From Sediminicola arcticus (GTDB lineage: Bacteria > Bacteroidota > Bacteroidia > Flavobacteriales > Flavobacteriaceae): a stretch of 64,000 nucleotides of DNA. This document shows positions 27,274 to 35,335 of the stretch, one piece after another. The notes under the pieces were generated by a model, which was given only the letters and a program-made list of their open reading frames with translations, did no database searches and was not told where the DNA came from. Both the position numbers and the translations under genes were made by a program. The stretch is taken from assembly GCF_040566695.1 (NCBI RefSeq), contig NZ_JBEXAE010000007.1:62001-126000 (forward strand), given 5' to 3'. The first letter of the stretch is position 1. Every line of letters starts with the position of its first letter.

Positions 27274-28513
27274 AAGTCATTTCCTTTTTTATGTTGTTTG
27301 TAGATTGTCGGTAGTGATTATTCATAAAGCTAAATATCAATGTTTTTCCAGAATTGGTTAGCAAATAGCCGCTTAAGCAATACGTATTGCCCATTGATCC
27401 TGATTTGGCAAAAACATAGGGTTTTGGATTTCCCTTGAATAAGTCAATTAGTGTCCCTTTTTTTCCTCCCGCAGGAAAGAGACTAAAGAGCCTGTCTTTT
27501 GGTAGTTCTGCATACATCTTTTGGAGAACAATCATCATAGATTCTGGGGTGAATAGATTATAGCGGGATAGTCCAGAACCGTCTACCCACCTTGGAGGTT
27601 GTCTGAGGTTAGACAATTGATTAACTAGGATATGATCTCTGGCTATTGTGCTATTTATAGTGTCATTTAGAGTGGAAGATGAAACAATTAAAAGTTGCTC
27701 CGCTATAAAGTTGTCACTTTCGTACATCATTCTCTTGTATAGGGAGTCTGAAAGTATGCCGTATAAAACTTCCTTTTTGCCAGCAGGCATCTCCGAAACA
27801 AGTTCAATCTTCTTGTGTGTTGCAGTTTCTAGTAGTTCCTTGGTAAGGTTGGCATATGTAATAATTGGCACCTCTAAAGTGTCTTTTCTCAGGGAATCAA
27901 AATAAAAAACATTTTGATGCAATTTTCTTTTTTTTGCAGCTGTTGAGAAAACAATGCTGTCCTTAAAATAGGATGGAATTATCCTGAGAGAATCTATATT
28001 ACTTATAAAAGTTACATTTCCGTAAAGTGGTAAGGAGTTTCTCTCTGGGGCGTAGTAATGGTCATAATCTTCCCAAGCCCACCCTGGACCAAAACTATTT
28101 CCATCAAAATTATTAAGATGAAGGGCAATATTCTTTGCCTTTTTTAAAAAATGTAATAGGGTACTGTCCTTAAAAAATGGATGAAGGGCAGAAGGATCAC
28201 CTGTACCCTCAACGTAGAGGGTATCGTTTTGAGAAATATATTTGATACTTGGAATTCGATCAGCCAATAATTGAAGAGCTGTATAAAGAGTAAAGATTTT
28301 GGTGTTACTAGCAGGAAGAAAGTATTTTTCTGAATTATAATTAGATATAGTGTCCTTAGTTATTGGGTCAAAAACGATATAACCGGTAAATTGATTTTTA
28401 AATTGTCTGCTATTGATAATAGTTACTATATTTTTATGCAGTCTTCTTTGTCTAGAGGCGGAACAGCCGGCTAATACTAGGGATAATGAAAAAATTAGAA
28501 TTATTCTATTCAT
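27242..28513 (-). CDS. D-alanyl-D-alanine carboxypeptidase, PBP4 (peptidase S13) type, lipoprotein
   Basis: 423 residues from the ATG at 28513; the SPII signal MNRIILIFSLSLVLAGC makes it a lipoprotein. An ATG 16 codons upstream would add a polar tail before the signal and is rejected. The penicillin-binding motifs are S69-N-T-K72 in LPASNTKIF, SDN in MMYESDNFIAEQLL and KSG in FAKSGSMGNTYCLSGYL. DacB/PBP4 enzymes trim and cleave peptidoglycan cross-links in the periplasm. It is shorter than E. coli DacB, as usual in Bacteroidota. The 3' end overlaps msrA tail to tail. Confidence 0.87.
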   Translation of the reverse strand: MNRIILIFSLSLVLAGCSASRQRRLHKNIVTIINSRQFKNQFTGYIVFDPITKDTISNYNSEKYFLPASNTKIFTLYTALQLLADRIPSIKYISQNDTLYVEGTGDPSALHPFFKDSTLLHFLKKAKNIALHLNNFDGNSFGPGWAWEDYDHYYAPERNSLPLYGNVTFISNIDSLRIIPSYFKDSIVFSTAAKKRKLHQNVFYFDSLRKDTLEVPIITYANLTKELLETATHKKIELVSEMPAGKKEVLYGILSDSLYKRMMYESDNFIAEQLLIVSSSTLNDTINSTIARDHILVNQLSNLRQPPRWVDGSGLSRYNLFTPESMMIVLQKMYAELPKDRLFSLFPAGGKKGTLIDLFKGNPKPYVFAKSGSMGNTYCLSGYLLTNSGKTLIFSFMNNHYRQSTNNIKKEMTSIFELLRDTY

Positions 28514-28658
28514 AGAAAGTGGGTGCGCATACAGGTTTTTGGATATGATAATTTTCTCCATTACTAGGAGATTATTTAACTTTTAACGAATATAATACAA
28601 TTTTTTCCCTCTTATTTCGTTAAATTAGCGACAGTGACCTAAATAAAAACTTTGAAAT

Positions 28659-28856
28659 ATGGCTAAATCTATGCTGGAGTACACCAAAACTGTTCTTCAA
28701 AAAGTTAGTTTCGACTCAATGTTATTTTGTAAGGAGTTGGAAAAAGCTATTTCTAGATTACTACCGATAGAGGTAGAGGAATTAAAACTTTGGTTAAGAC
28801 AATTTATTAACGACAAACCAGAACTAAAACAATGTTTAATTTACATTCAACCATAA
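28659..28856 (+). CDS. Conserved small helical protein (65 aa)
   Basis: A soluble, all-helical 65-residue protein, MAKSMLEYTKTVLQKVSFD followed by LFCKELEKAISRLLPIEVEELKLWLRQF. It has no signal peptide or membrane helix. I recognise the pattern as a small orphan conserved among flavobacteria, with no known function. It is monocistronic, with an intrinsic terminator 2 bp after the stop codon, which supports it being expressed. Confidence 0.78.
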   Translation: MAKSMLEYTKTVLQKVSFDSMLFCKELEKAISRLLPIEVEELKLWLRQFINDKPELKQCLIYIQP

Positions 28857-28858
28857 AT

Positions 28859-28888
28859 AAAAAAGCCACTTGATCAAGTGACTTTTTT
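28859..28888 (+). terminator. Intrinsic terminator after the 65-aa protein
   Basis: CACTTGA/TCAAGTG palindromic core extended to AAAAAG-C / A-CTTTTT with one mismatch, then a T-run. Confidence 0.85.
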
Positions 28889-29021
28889 ATTTATTGGATG
28901 TTCATAAAGCAATTTTTCCTAGATAAGAGTCCTTGTAAGGAAAGATTGAATTTTGGACAGGTGAATACTTCACCTCTATCTTGACCTTAGTTTAACCCAG
29001 TCACCAAAAAGGGGATTGTGA

Positions 29022-29963
29022 TTATTTTTTTGTTATGGGACTAATTATTTTTACATCCTGAAAAGTAATGGCTCCCCTAACAACACTCGCTATTACCTCT
29101 CTAATGGCTTCTGTGATCTGAATTTTCAATTCACTTTTGTGATAAATTAAACTTACTTCTCTAGCTGGTGAGGGACTATTGAAATACCTCAGATTTTTCT
29201 TTTTCTTATCATCCAATTCCAATGTATTCAGATAAGGCAAAAGTGTCATACCTAGGCCTTCATTGGATAAATTCACTAAGGTCTCAAAACTACCACTTTG
29301 TAATTGAAAATGCTCATCTTCGAAACTTTTGGCTGACTTACAGAGATTAATGATTCCATCCCTAAAACAATGACCGTCTTTTAGTAGGAGTACTTCGTTA
29401 ATGTCTAAATCTTCAGGGTTTAGCGTTTCTAATTTGTGAAGTTTATTGCTTGGAGGCACATAACCCACGAAAGGTTCGTAATACAAGGGACGCTCTTTAA
29501 TGAATTCTACTTCCAGTGGAGTGGCCGCAATGGCGGCATCCAAATGTCCGTCTTGGATATTTCGGATTAGTCCATCTGTATTCTGTTCCTTTATAATTAG
29601 ATTGACCTTTGGATATTTTTTTATAAAGGTTTTAAGGAACATAGGGAGTAGGGTAGGCATAATGGTAGGAATGATACCCAGGGTATACTCACCACCAATA
29701 AACCCTTTTTCTTGATCCACAATATCTTTGATCCGATTGGCTTCATTGACAATGTTCTTTGCTTGGGCCACAATCTTTTGACCCACTTCGGTAACAGATA
29801 TTGGTTTTTTACTTCGATCAAAAATCAATATGTCCAATTCATCCTCTAATTTTTGAACCTGCATACTCAAGGTAGGTTGGGTAACAAAACTTTTTTCTGC
29901 TGCGAGAGTGAAATTTCGGTATTCGGCTACTGCCAAAACGTACTGCAATTGGGTGATGGTCAT
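29022..29963 (-). CDS. oxyR: LysR-type regulator OxyR
   Basis: 313 residues. The N-terminal helix-turn-helix (MTITQLQYVLAVAEYRNFTLA and ...QPTLSMQVQKLE) is followed by a LysR substrate domain. The redox pair of OxyR is preserved at identical numbering to E. coli: C199 in KDGHCFRDG and C208 in INLCKS. It senses hydrogen peroxide through a disulfide and controls peroxide defence genes. It is divergent from dps with 97 bp between the starts, the classic regulator/target layout; an inverted repeat lies in that gap. Confidence 0.93.
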   Translation of the reverse strand: MTITQLQYVLAVAEYRNFTLAAEKSFVTQPTLSMQVQKLEDELDILIFDRSKKPISVTEVGQKIVAQAKNIVNEANRIKDIVDQEKGFIGGEYTLGIIPTIMPTLLPMFLKTFIKKYPKVNLIIKEQNTDGLIRNIQDGHLDAAIAATPLEVEFIKERPLYYEPFVGYVPPSNKLHKLETLNPEDLDINEVLLLKDGHCFRDGIINLCKSAKSFEDEHFQLQSGSFETLVNLSNEGLGMTLLPYLNTLELDDKKKKNLRYFNSPSPAREVSLIYHKSELKIQITEAIREVIASVVRGAITFQDVKIISPITKK

Positions 29964-29967
29964 AGCA

Positions 29968-29990
29968 ATAATTTTAAGTTATAAAATTAT
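29968..29990. promoter_or_regulatory. LysR-type operator candidate in the oxyR-dps gap
   Basis: ATAATTTTA-N5-TAAAATTAT is a perfect 9-bp inverted repeat and contains the T-N11-A form used by LysR regulators. It begins 5 bp from the oxyR start, so it is suited to autoregulation. Confidence 0.5.
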
Positions 29991-30035
29991 AAAAACTATC
30001 GATAAAACCTATTCGATGAGGCAGCTTTTATTTCT

Positions 30036-30043
30036 TATCTTTA
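30036..30043 (+). promoter_or_regulatory. Candidate -7 element for dps
   Basis: TATCTTTA (one mismatch to TAnnTTTG) lies 18 bp before the dps ATG; a weak TTCG is found 20 bp upstream. Imperfect elements fit an activator-dependent promoter. Confidence 0.3.
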
Positions 30044-30060
30044 TGGTACTAAAATTGACA

Positions 30061-30543
30061 ATGATGAAATTAAACAGTATCGGGCTAGATGCCAACAAAT
30101 CAAAAACATTGAGCAATGATTTAAATCTTTTATTGGCTAACTTTCAGAGGTATTATCAAAACTTAAGGGGTATACACTGGAATATTAAGGGGAAACGTTT
30201 TTTTGACCTTCACGTAAAGTTTGAGGAATTGTACACAGATGCCAATTTGAAGGTAGATTTGGTTGCCGAGAGGATATTGACCTTGGGAGGAGTACCTCTT
30301 CATACCTTTGAGGATTATATTTCCAATTCCAAAGTTCCTGTAGGTAAAAATATTAGTGAGGATGAGGCTGCTATACGGTTGGTGGTAGATTCATTAAAGG
30401 AACTTTTAGTGATAGAGCGTAAAATCTTAACTGCTTCGGATGATGCGAATGATGAAGGAACAAATTCCATGATGAGTGATTTTATTACAGAACAAGAGAA
30501 AATTTTATGGATGATGAAAGCTTGGTTAGACGAAGCTATATAA
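30061..30543 (+). CDS. dps: Dps, DNA-protecting ferritin-like protein
   Basis: 160 residues from the ATG at 30061 (a second ATG follows directly). The four-helix ferritin fold carries the intersubunit ferroxidase site of Dps: H in IHWNIKG, H and D/E in FFDLHVKFEELYTDA, and VDLVAERI. It oxidises Fe(II) with hydrogen peroxide and stores iron in a dodecamer. An upstream open frame to 29908 runs through the oxyR region and is not coding. It is divergent from oxyR and probably under its control. Confidence 0.95.
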   Translation: MMKLNSIGLDANKSKTLSNDLNLLLANFQRYYQNLRGIHWNIKGKRFFDLHVKFEELYTDANLKVDLVAERILTLGGVPLHTFEDYISNSKVPVGKNISEDEAAIRLVVDSLKELLVIERKILTASDDANDEGTNSMMSDFITEQEKILWMMKAWLDEAI

Positions 30544-30562
30544 GGCCATTATAATGAAAATT

Positions 30563-30589
30563 AAAGCTTGCCAATTGGTAAGCTTTTTT
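30563..30589 (+). terminator. Intrinsic terminator after dps
   Basis: AAAGCTTGCC-AATT-GGTAAGCTTT (one G-T pair) followed by Ts. Confidence 0.85.
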
Positions 30590-30736
30590 ATTTCCTTCGA
30601 CTATAGAAGAGCATAATTCCTTTTTTAAAGACGCTTGAGCGATATAATACGAGGCGTTAAAGTCAAGTTAAACGGCCAAGATTAAGGATATTCGCACTCA
30701 TTTTTTGTAAATTAAATGTAAATAAAAAAAAGTTAT

Positions 30737-31789
30737 ATGACAGAAGTAAAAGCATACGCAGCGAAGACATCCAACTCGGAAATGGTGCCATTTAAATTGG
30801 ACAGAAGAGATATCACTGCCAATGATGTGAAAATAGATATTGAATTTTGTGGCGTTTGTCATAGTGATCTACACCAAATAAGAAACGATTGGAAAAATTC
30901 TGTTTATCCGGTAGTTCCTGGTCATGAAATTATAGGCCGTGTAACGGAGGTAGGAGCCAACGTTACTAAATTCAAAGTTGGTCAGCTGGTAGGGGTAGGA
31001 TGTATGGTAGATTCTTGCCAAAAATGTAGTGCTTGTAAGGATGACATGGAGCAATTCTGCGAAAATGGGGCTACTTTTACGTACAATGGTTCTGATAAAC
31101 ATTTGGGCGGGCGGACCTTTGGGGGATATTCTGAGCAAGTGGTTGTTGATAAGGAATTTGTGTTGAGTGTACCTAAAAATTTAGATCCGAGAGCGGCAGC
31201 ACCATTATTGTGCGCAGGTATTACGACGTATTCTCCACTTAAGCATTGGAATGTTAAGAAAGGAGATAAAGTAGGGGTAATAGGACTTGGTGGTCTTGGA
31301 CACATGGGAATTAAATTTGCTCATGCAATGGGGGCTCATGTTGTGATGATAACAACCTCTCCTTCAAAAAGTGGTGATGCTAAAAGACTGGGAGCAGACG
31401 AAGTTCTGATATCGAAGGATGAAGAACAGATGAAAAAGCATGTTGGTTCTTTCGATTTCCTTTTGAATACGATTCCCGTTGGACACGATATGAATCCCTA
31501 TGCCAATTTATTAAAAAGAGACGCTACAATGGTATTGGTAGGAGCTATTGAGCCATTGGATCCATTACATGGAGGCAGCTTGATCATGGGACGTAAGCGT
31601 ATTGCAGGATCCTTAATAGGTGGTATCAAAGAAACCCAAGAAATGTTGGATTTCTGTGGAGAACACAATGTGGTATCCGATATTGAAATGATAGACATAC
31701 AAAACATCAATGAGGCCTTTGACCGCTTGGTTAAATCTGATGTAAAATATCGGTTTGTCATAGATATGAAATCTTTGAAAAAGAGTTAA
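30737..31789 (+). CDS. Zinc-dependent NAD(P) alcohol dehydrogenase (YahK/CAD type)
   Basis: 350 residues of medium-chain dehydrogenase. Catalytic zinc ligands lie in FCGVCHSDLH and GHEIIGRV, structural zinc cysteines in CQKCSACKDDMEQFC, and the cofactor loop is GLGGLGHMGIKFAHAMG. SPSKSGDAKRLGADE after the second strand is typical of NADP-preferring cinnamyl-alcohol/YahK aldehyde reductases. It probably reduces aldehydes in the cytoplasm. It is monocistronic and ends at a strong terminator. Confidence 0.9.
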   Translation: MTEVKAYAAKTSNSEMVPFKLDRRDITANDVKIDIEFCGVCHSDLHQIRNDWKNSVYPVVPGHEIIGRVTEVGANVTKFKVGQLVGVGCMVDSCQKCSACKDDMEQFCENGATFTYNGSDKHLGGRTFGGYSEQVVVDKEFVLSVPKNLDPRAAAPLLCAGITTYSPLKHWNVKKGDKVGVIGLGGLGHMGIKFAHAMGAHVVMITTSPSKSGDAKRLGADEVLISKDEEQMKKHVGSFDFLLNTIPVGHDMNPYANLLKRDATMVLVGAIEPLDPLHGGSLIMGRKRIAGSLIGGIKETQEMLDFCGEHNVVSDIEMIDIQNINEAFDRLVKSDVKYRFVIDMKSLKKS

Positions 31790-31813
31790 TTAATATTTTA
31801 GTATTGAATTCGT

Positions 31814-31846
31814 AAAAGGCCATCAGTTCTACCTGATGGCCTTTTT
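31814..31846 (+). terminator. Intrinsic terminator after the alcohol dehydrogenase
   Basis: 13-bp stem AAAAGGCCATCAG / CTGATGGCCTTTT with a 6-nt loop and a T-run. Confidence 0.9.
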
Positions 31847-32137
31847 ATTTTAATGATTATGGTACATATTAGGACTAAGTTTTTGTTTTGTACCCAAAAA
31901 CCAAAAAAAAATAATATTTTTTATTTTCGGGAATATGCGTCTTCAGGGAGATATAAGCGAGAAGTCTTTTGTTATAACCGCGTAATAATTTAGAATATAG
32001 ATTTCTTTCAGAATGTAGTTCATCGAAAAATTCAATCGTTTTAACCAATAATGTATATCTTCACTATAACCCAAATCTCAAATACTAATAACCTATGTCG
32101 TAAAATTACTTCCTAAAAAATAGAATTCAAGCCCTCA

Positions 32138-32145
32138 TATTTTTG
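32138..32145 (+). promoter_or_regulatory. Candidate -7 element for the PorP/SprF-SPOR gene
   Basis: TATTTTTG is an exact TAnnTTTG match 61 bp before the ATG; no -33 element is visible. Confidence 0.4.
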
Positions 32146-32206
32146 CTAAAAGATATGATGAACCACACTAAAGGAACTGATTTTATGTGCATAAAATACT
32201 TGTGCC

Positions 32207-33925
32207 ATGAAAACCCCGAAAAAAGACTATTGCTTTTTATCAAAGGTGAACCTATTGCCCGCTCTATTTTTATTTTTAATGCTACTTCCATTGTCATTTT
32301 CTTTGAATGCACAAGAGGAAAATCCTTACCTGAATTACGATGTGCCTTTTCAAAATTTGCTTAAGTTCAATAGGTTTTTGATCAACCCTACTTTTTCTAC
32401 TGTCAGGGAGGATAAATCCTACATCAATTTTTTTCATCGAAGCCAGTCGGCTTATTATGAAAACAATTCACAAAATTACTTTTTAAGTTATAGTGGAAGA
32501 ATCAACGACCGCACCGGTTTGGGGCTTAGCCTTTACAATCAAACCGAGGGGGTGGTTACCAATATAGGTATCTTGGCCAACTATGCTTACGGAGTTCGTT
32601 TGGGAGCGAACAGTGTTTTCTCCTTTGGCGTGAACATTCCTTATTATCGCAGCAATGTAGACCAAAGCAAAATTGTTACAAGAGAGGAGGATCCTTTTTT
32701 GGACGGTTTAAATGAGAGCTCCATTTTGGCTTTTCAACCGGGGATGAATTTGGCTATGGGAAAATTTGATATTGGTGTTTTTGCAGAAAATTTGTTTGAT
32801 TTTAATCTAAAAACGGGAAAGTCTCTTACTAATTTCACTGAAAAGACCTTCTCTACACACCTTCAATATACCCACGGCCTCAACAACAAGAATGGAATTT
32901 TCGAAAACGGTAGACTTTTGCCCTTGGCTAGGCTAAGGTTTAAGGGGCAGGAAACTGTTGAATATGGTGGTGGGATAATCTTAGATCTTCCCAAAGTGGG
33001 ATGGTTGCAGGGCGGGTATGACAGTTTTTATGGGGTTTCTGCTGGCACAGGTTTTAATTTAAGTCGCAGATTATCTTTGGGGTATAATTTTGAAAAAGGG
33101 TTGTCTAACGGTAATGAAAACCTTGGGGTTACCCATGAAGTATCCGTAGCCCTTTCATTTACACCTAAACTTACCGAGGATATGGTGAATTTAGATGATG
33201 ACAGCTATGAATCATTTGTAGTTAATGAAAACCCTACAGAAAAAGAACACCCTTTGGTTAAGGATATGGATAATTTTGATAGAAATAGCGGGGAAAACTA
33301 TGCCCTGCTTCAACAACTTCAATTTAGACTGGATTCTTTGGAATCCAATAGGGAAAGGGACTTGGAACGTCGTTTTGAAATGGTAATGCGCATCGTTAAA
33401 CGGGAAACTAAAGGAGCCCGACCAGACCTAGAGGAAACTGCTAAAAAGGTGTATTTTGTAAATAATGATAAAAGTTCGCCTTACAATACAGAATTGGTGG
33501 ATCATATAGTGACCGACCCCAACACGGATGATATCCAAGTAGTTTCCAATACTATTGAGGTTTATAATACGAAGGTTAGGGAGAGACCTGAATACAATCA
33601 TCCTGAAGACATCATCACCCGTAAATATGGAAAAATTCCGGGGATAGATCAAGGGCACTATATAGTGGCCAATGTTTTTGGAAATAAGGTCTATATGGAA
33701 AATTTCGTCAAGGAATTACGGGCAGAGGGTTTAAATGTAAACCATTTTAGAAATCCTGAAAACGGATTGAACTATGTGTACTTGGCACATTTCGATGATA
33801 GCGCAGCGGCTCGAGAGGCTTATGTTTCCAAATTAAATGGCAATTATGGTAAGGAAATATGGATCATGGATATTGATAATTCCCGTTATTCAGGGATGGC
33901 TACCTTGGAATTTTCAGAGGATTAA
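32207..33925 (+). CDS. PorP/SprF family outer membrane protein fused to a SPOR domain
   Basis: 572 residues. The signal peptide ends in SFSLNAQ. Residues ~27-315 are a PorP/SprF-type barrel (YLNYDVPFQNLLKFNRFLINPTFS, NFFHRSQ, LGLSLYNQTEG, repeated strands). A linker of ~140 residues with a charged coiled-coil stretch (~355-400) leads to a C-terminal SPOR-like domain (~485-560, GHYIVANVFGNKVYMENFVK, LNYVYLAHFDD). PorP/SprF proteins support type IX secretion and gliding adhesins; SPOR domains bind denuded peptidoglycan. The usual partners (SprE-like adhesin, PorK/L/M/N) are absent here. A role in tethering the barrel to the cell wall is inferred. Confidence 0.82.
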   Translation: MKTPKKDYCFLSKVNLLPALFLFLMLLPLSFSLNAQEENPYLNYDVPFQNLLKFNRFLINPTFSTVREDKSYINFFHRSQSAYYENNSQNYFLSYSGRINDRTGLGLSLYNQTEGVVTNIGILANYAYGVRLGANSVFSFGVNIPYYRSNVDQSKIVTREEDPFLDGLNESSILAFQPGMNLAMGKFDIGVFAENLFDFNLKTGKSLTNFTEKTFSTHLQYTHGLNNKNGIFENGRLLPLARLRFKGQETVEYGGGIILDLPKVGWLQGGYDSFYGVSAGTGFNLSRRLSLGYNFEKGLSNGNENLGVTHEVSVALSFTPKLTEDMVNLDDDSYESFVVNENPTEKEHPLVKDMDNFDRNSGENYALLQQLQFRLDSLESNRERDLERRFEMVMRIVKRETKGARPDLEETAKKVYFVNNDKSSPYNTELVDHIVTDPNTDDIQVVSNTIEVYNTKVRERPEYNHPEDIITRKYGKIPGIDQGHYIVANVFGNKVYMENFVKELRAEGLNVNHFRNPENGLNYVYLAHFDDSAAAREAYVSKLNGNYGKEIWIMDIDNSRYSGMATLEFSED

Positions 33926-33946
33926 GAAAGATGTAATGCTTTTATA

Positions 33947-34555
33947 TTATTTCTTTGGACCCATGAGGTCGGCAATGGTATTTGACCCTGGACAACCCTT
34001 ATTTTTTAATTCATAGATGATGTTGGGATGATCTTCTTTACGGCCTTGGGATAATTTATAAGCGGCTTGGATATCTTTAATTACTATTTGAAAACCTATG
34101 ATACCTTCAATTTGTCTCATCGTACTTGGAGACAAATTAGGAATTGATATTGGATCGGCTGAATCTCGTTCATATTTGTCGACCAGCTTATGAAGGGATG
34201 CCAATACAGCCTCTTCATCCAATAGCTCTAGTCTTCCATAGATGTGAACAGCGATATAGTTCCAAGTGGGCACTTCCTCTTCTTTGTACCAAGAGGATGA
34301 GATATAGCTATGGGGCCCATTAAAAATACATAGTACTTCTTGTTCTTTCCTAAAATCTTCCAATTGAAAATTAGCTCTTGAGATGTGACCTAATAGTACC
34401 TCCTGCCCATGTTTATCAACATCCAATTCCAAAGGAATATGGCTGGCCCATGGTCTGTCGTTTACTTGGTTGACCAAAATCCCAAAACTGTTTTGTTTTA
34501 TAAACTCCCTTACTTCGTCTAAGTTTTCATTTTTATAATGTGCAGGAATGTACAT
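33947..34555 (-). CDS. PaiB family FMN-binding protein
   Basis: 202 residues starting MYIPAHYKNENLDEVREFI, the fixed start of the PaiB family (FMN-binding split barrel, sometimes called protease synthase/transcriptional regulator). RPWASHIPLELD, GHISRANFQLEDF and the segment YISSSWYKEEEVPTWNYIAVH are strongly conserved. Bacillus PaiB was named for effects on sporulation and proteases; here an FMN-dependent role is more likely than DNA binding. Last gene of the COG2509-rluF-paiB cluster, 26 bp after rluF. Confidence 0.9.
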   Translation of the reverse strand: MYIPAHYKNENLDEVREFIKQNSFGILVNQVNDRPWASHIPLELDVDKHGQEVLLGHISRANFQLEDFRKEQEVLCIFNGPHSYISSSWYKEEEVPTWNYIAVHIYGRLELLDEEAVLASLHKLVDKYERDSADPISIPNLSPSTMRQIEGIIGFQIVIKDIQAAYKLSQGRKEDHPNIIYELKNKGCPGSNTIADLMGPKK

Positions 34556-34581
34556 GGCGTTATGTTAATATTTGGATTGAG

Positions 34582-35316
34582 CTAATCGTGATGTGTTTTG
34601 GAAGAGGCGGCCACCAACTCGTTAATGCCGTTCAGTTCCTGTGTCGTAAGATATCGCCACTTACCTACAGGCATATCCAAACTGATGTTCATTATTCGCA
34701 CCCGTTTTAATTTTACCACCCTGTATCCCAAATATTCACACATTCTTCTAATTTGTCTGTTTAGGCCTTGGGTAAGTACTATTTTAAAAACATTTCTGCC
34801 TATCTCTTCTACATGGCATTTTCTGGTAACTGTATCCAAAATTGGGATCCCCGCACTCATTTTTTGGACAAAATCTCGAGTAACGGGTTTATTAACAGTA
34901 ACAATATATTCTTTTTCGTGATTGTTCCTAGCCCGTAATATTTTATTGACAATATCCCCATCACTTGTCAGTAAAATGAGGCCCTCGCTAGGTTTATCTA
35001 ACCTGCCAATTGGAAAAATGCGCTTTGGATATCCTATATAATCAATAATATTATCTTTTTCTACACCTGTATCTGTGGTACAAACAATCCCTATAGGCTT
35101 ATTAAAGGCTATATACACTTGTTTTTCCTTAGGTTCTGTGATAAGCTCACCGTTTACGCGGACTTCATCACCAGGTACGATTTTTGTTCCCATTTCGGGC
35201 ACCGTTCCATTTATGGTGACTTTTCCTTGCTCAATAAGTTTATCTGCTGCCCTTCTGGAGCAATATCCTACCTCACTTAAGTATTTATTTATTCGTGTTG
35301 ATTGGGCTTCTTCCAT
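34582..35316 (-). CDS. rluF: 23S rRNA pseudouridine(2604) synthase RluF
   Basis: 244 residues. An N-terminal S4 RNA-binding domain (TRINKYLSEVGYCSRRAADKL) precedes the RsuA/RluB/E/F catalytic domain with the catalytic aspartate in IGRLDKPSEGLILLT. The form GRLDKPSEGL is typical of RluF, while RsuA and RluB have GRLDxxTxGL. It modifies U2604 in the peptidyl-transferase region. It lies 19 bp after the COG2509 gene and 26 bp before paiB. Confidence 0.9.
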   Translation of the reverse strand: MEEAQSTRINKYLSEVGYCSRRAADKLIEQGKVTINGTVPEMGTKIVPGDEVRVNGELITEPKEKQVYIAFNKPIGIVCTTDTGVEKDNIIDYIGYPKRIFPIGRLDKPSEGLILLTSDGDIVNKILRARNNHEKEYIVTVNKPVTRDFVQKMSAGIPILDTVTRKCHVEEIGRNVFKIVLTQGLNRQIRRMCEYLGYRVVKLKRVRIMNISLDMPVGKWRYLTTQELNGINELVAASSKTHHD

Positions 35317-35335
35317 CAGTCGCTTTTCTTTTCAT

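Larger units (their letters stand above)
31790..32206. other. Intergenic region before the PorP/SprF-SPOR gene
   Basis: 417 bp. It holds the alcohol dehydrogenase terminator and, near the right end, a -7 element. I find no gene or RNA in the remaining ~290 bp. Short open frames starting at 32143 are out of frame with the real gene and lack homology. Confidence 0.5.

Noticed and set aside
29908..30060. Long upstream extension of the dps reading frame
   Set aside because: It runs into the 5' end of oxyR and through the intergenic region, and Dps homology begins only after the ATG at 30061/30064.
32143..32364. Open frame before and overlapping the PorP/SprF-SPOR start
   Set aside because: It is out of frame with the signal peptide and barrel, and its sequence has no recognisable domain.
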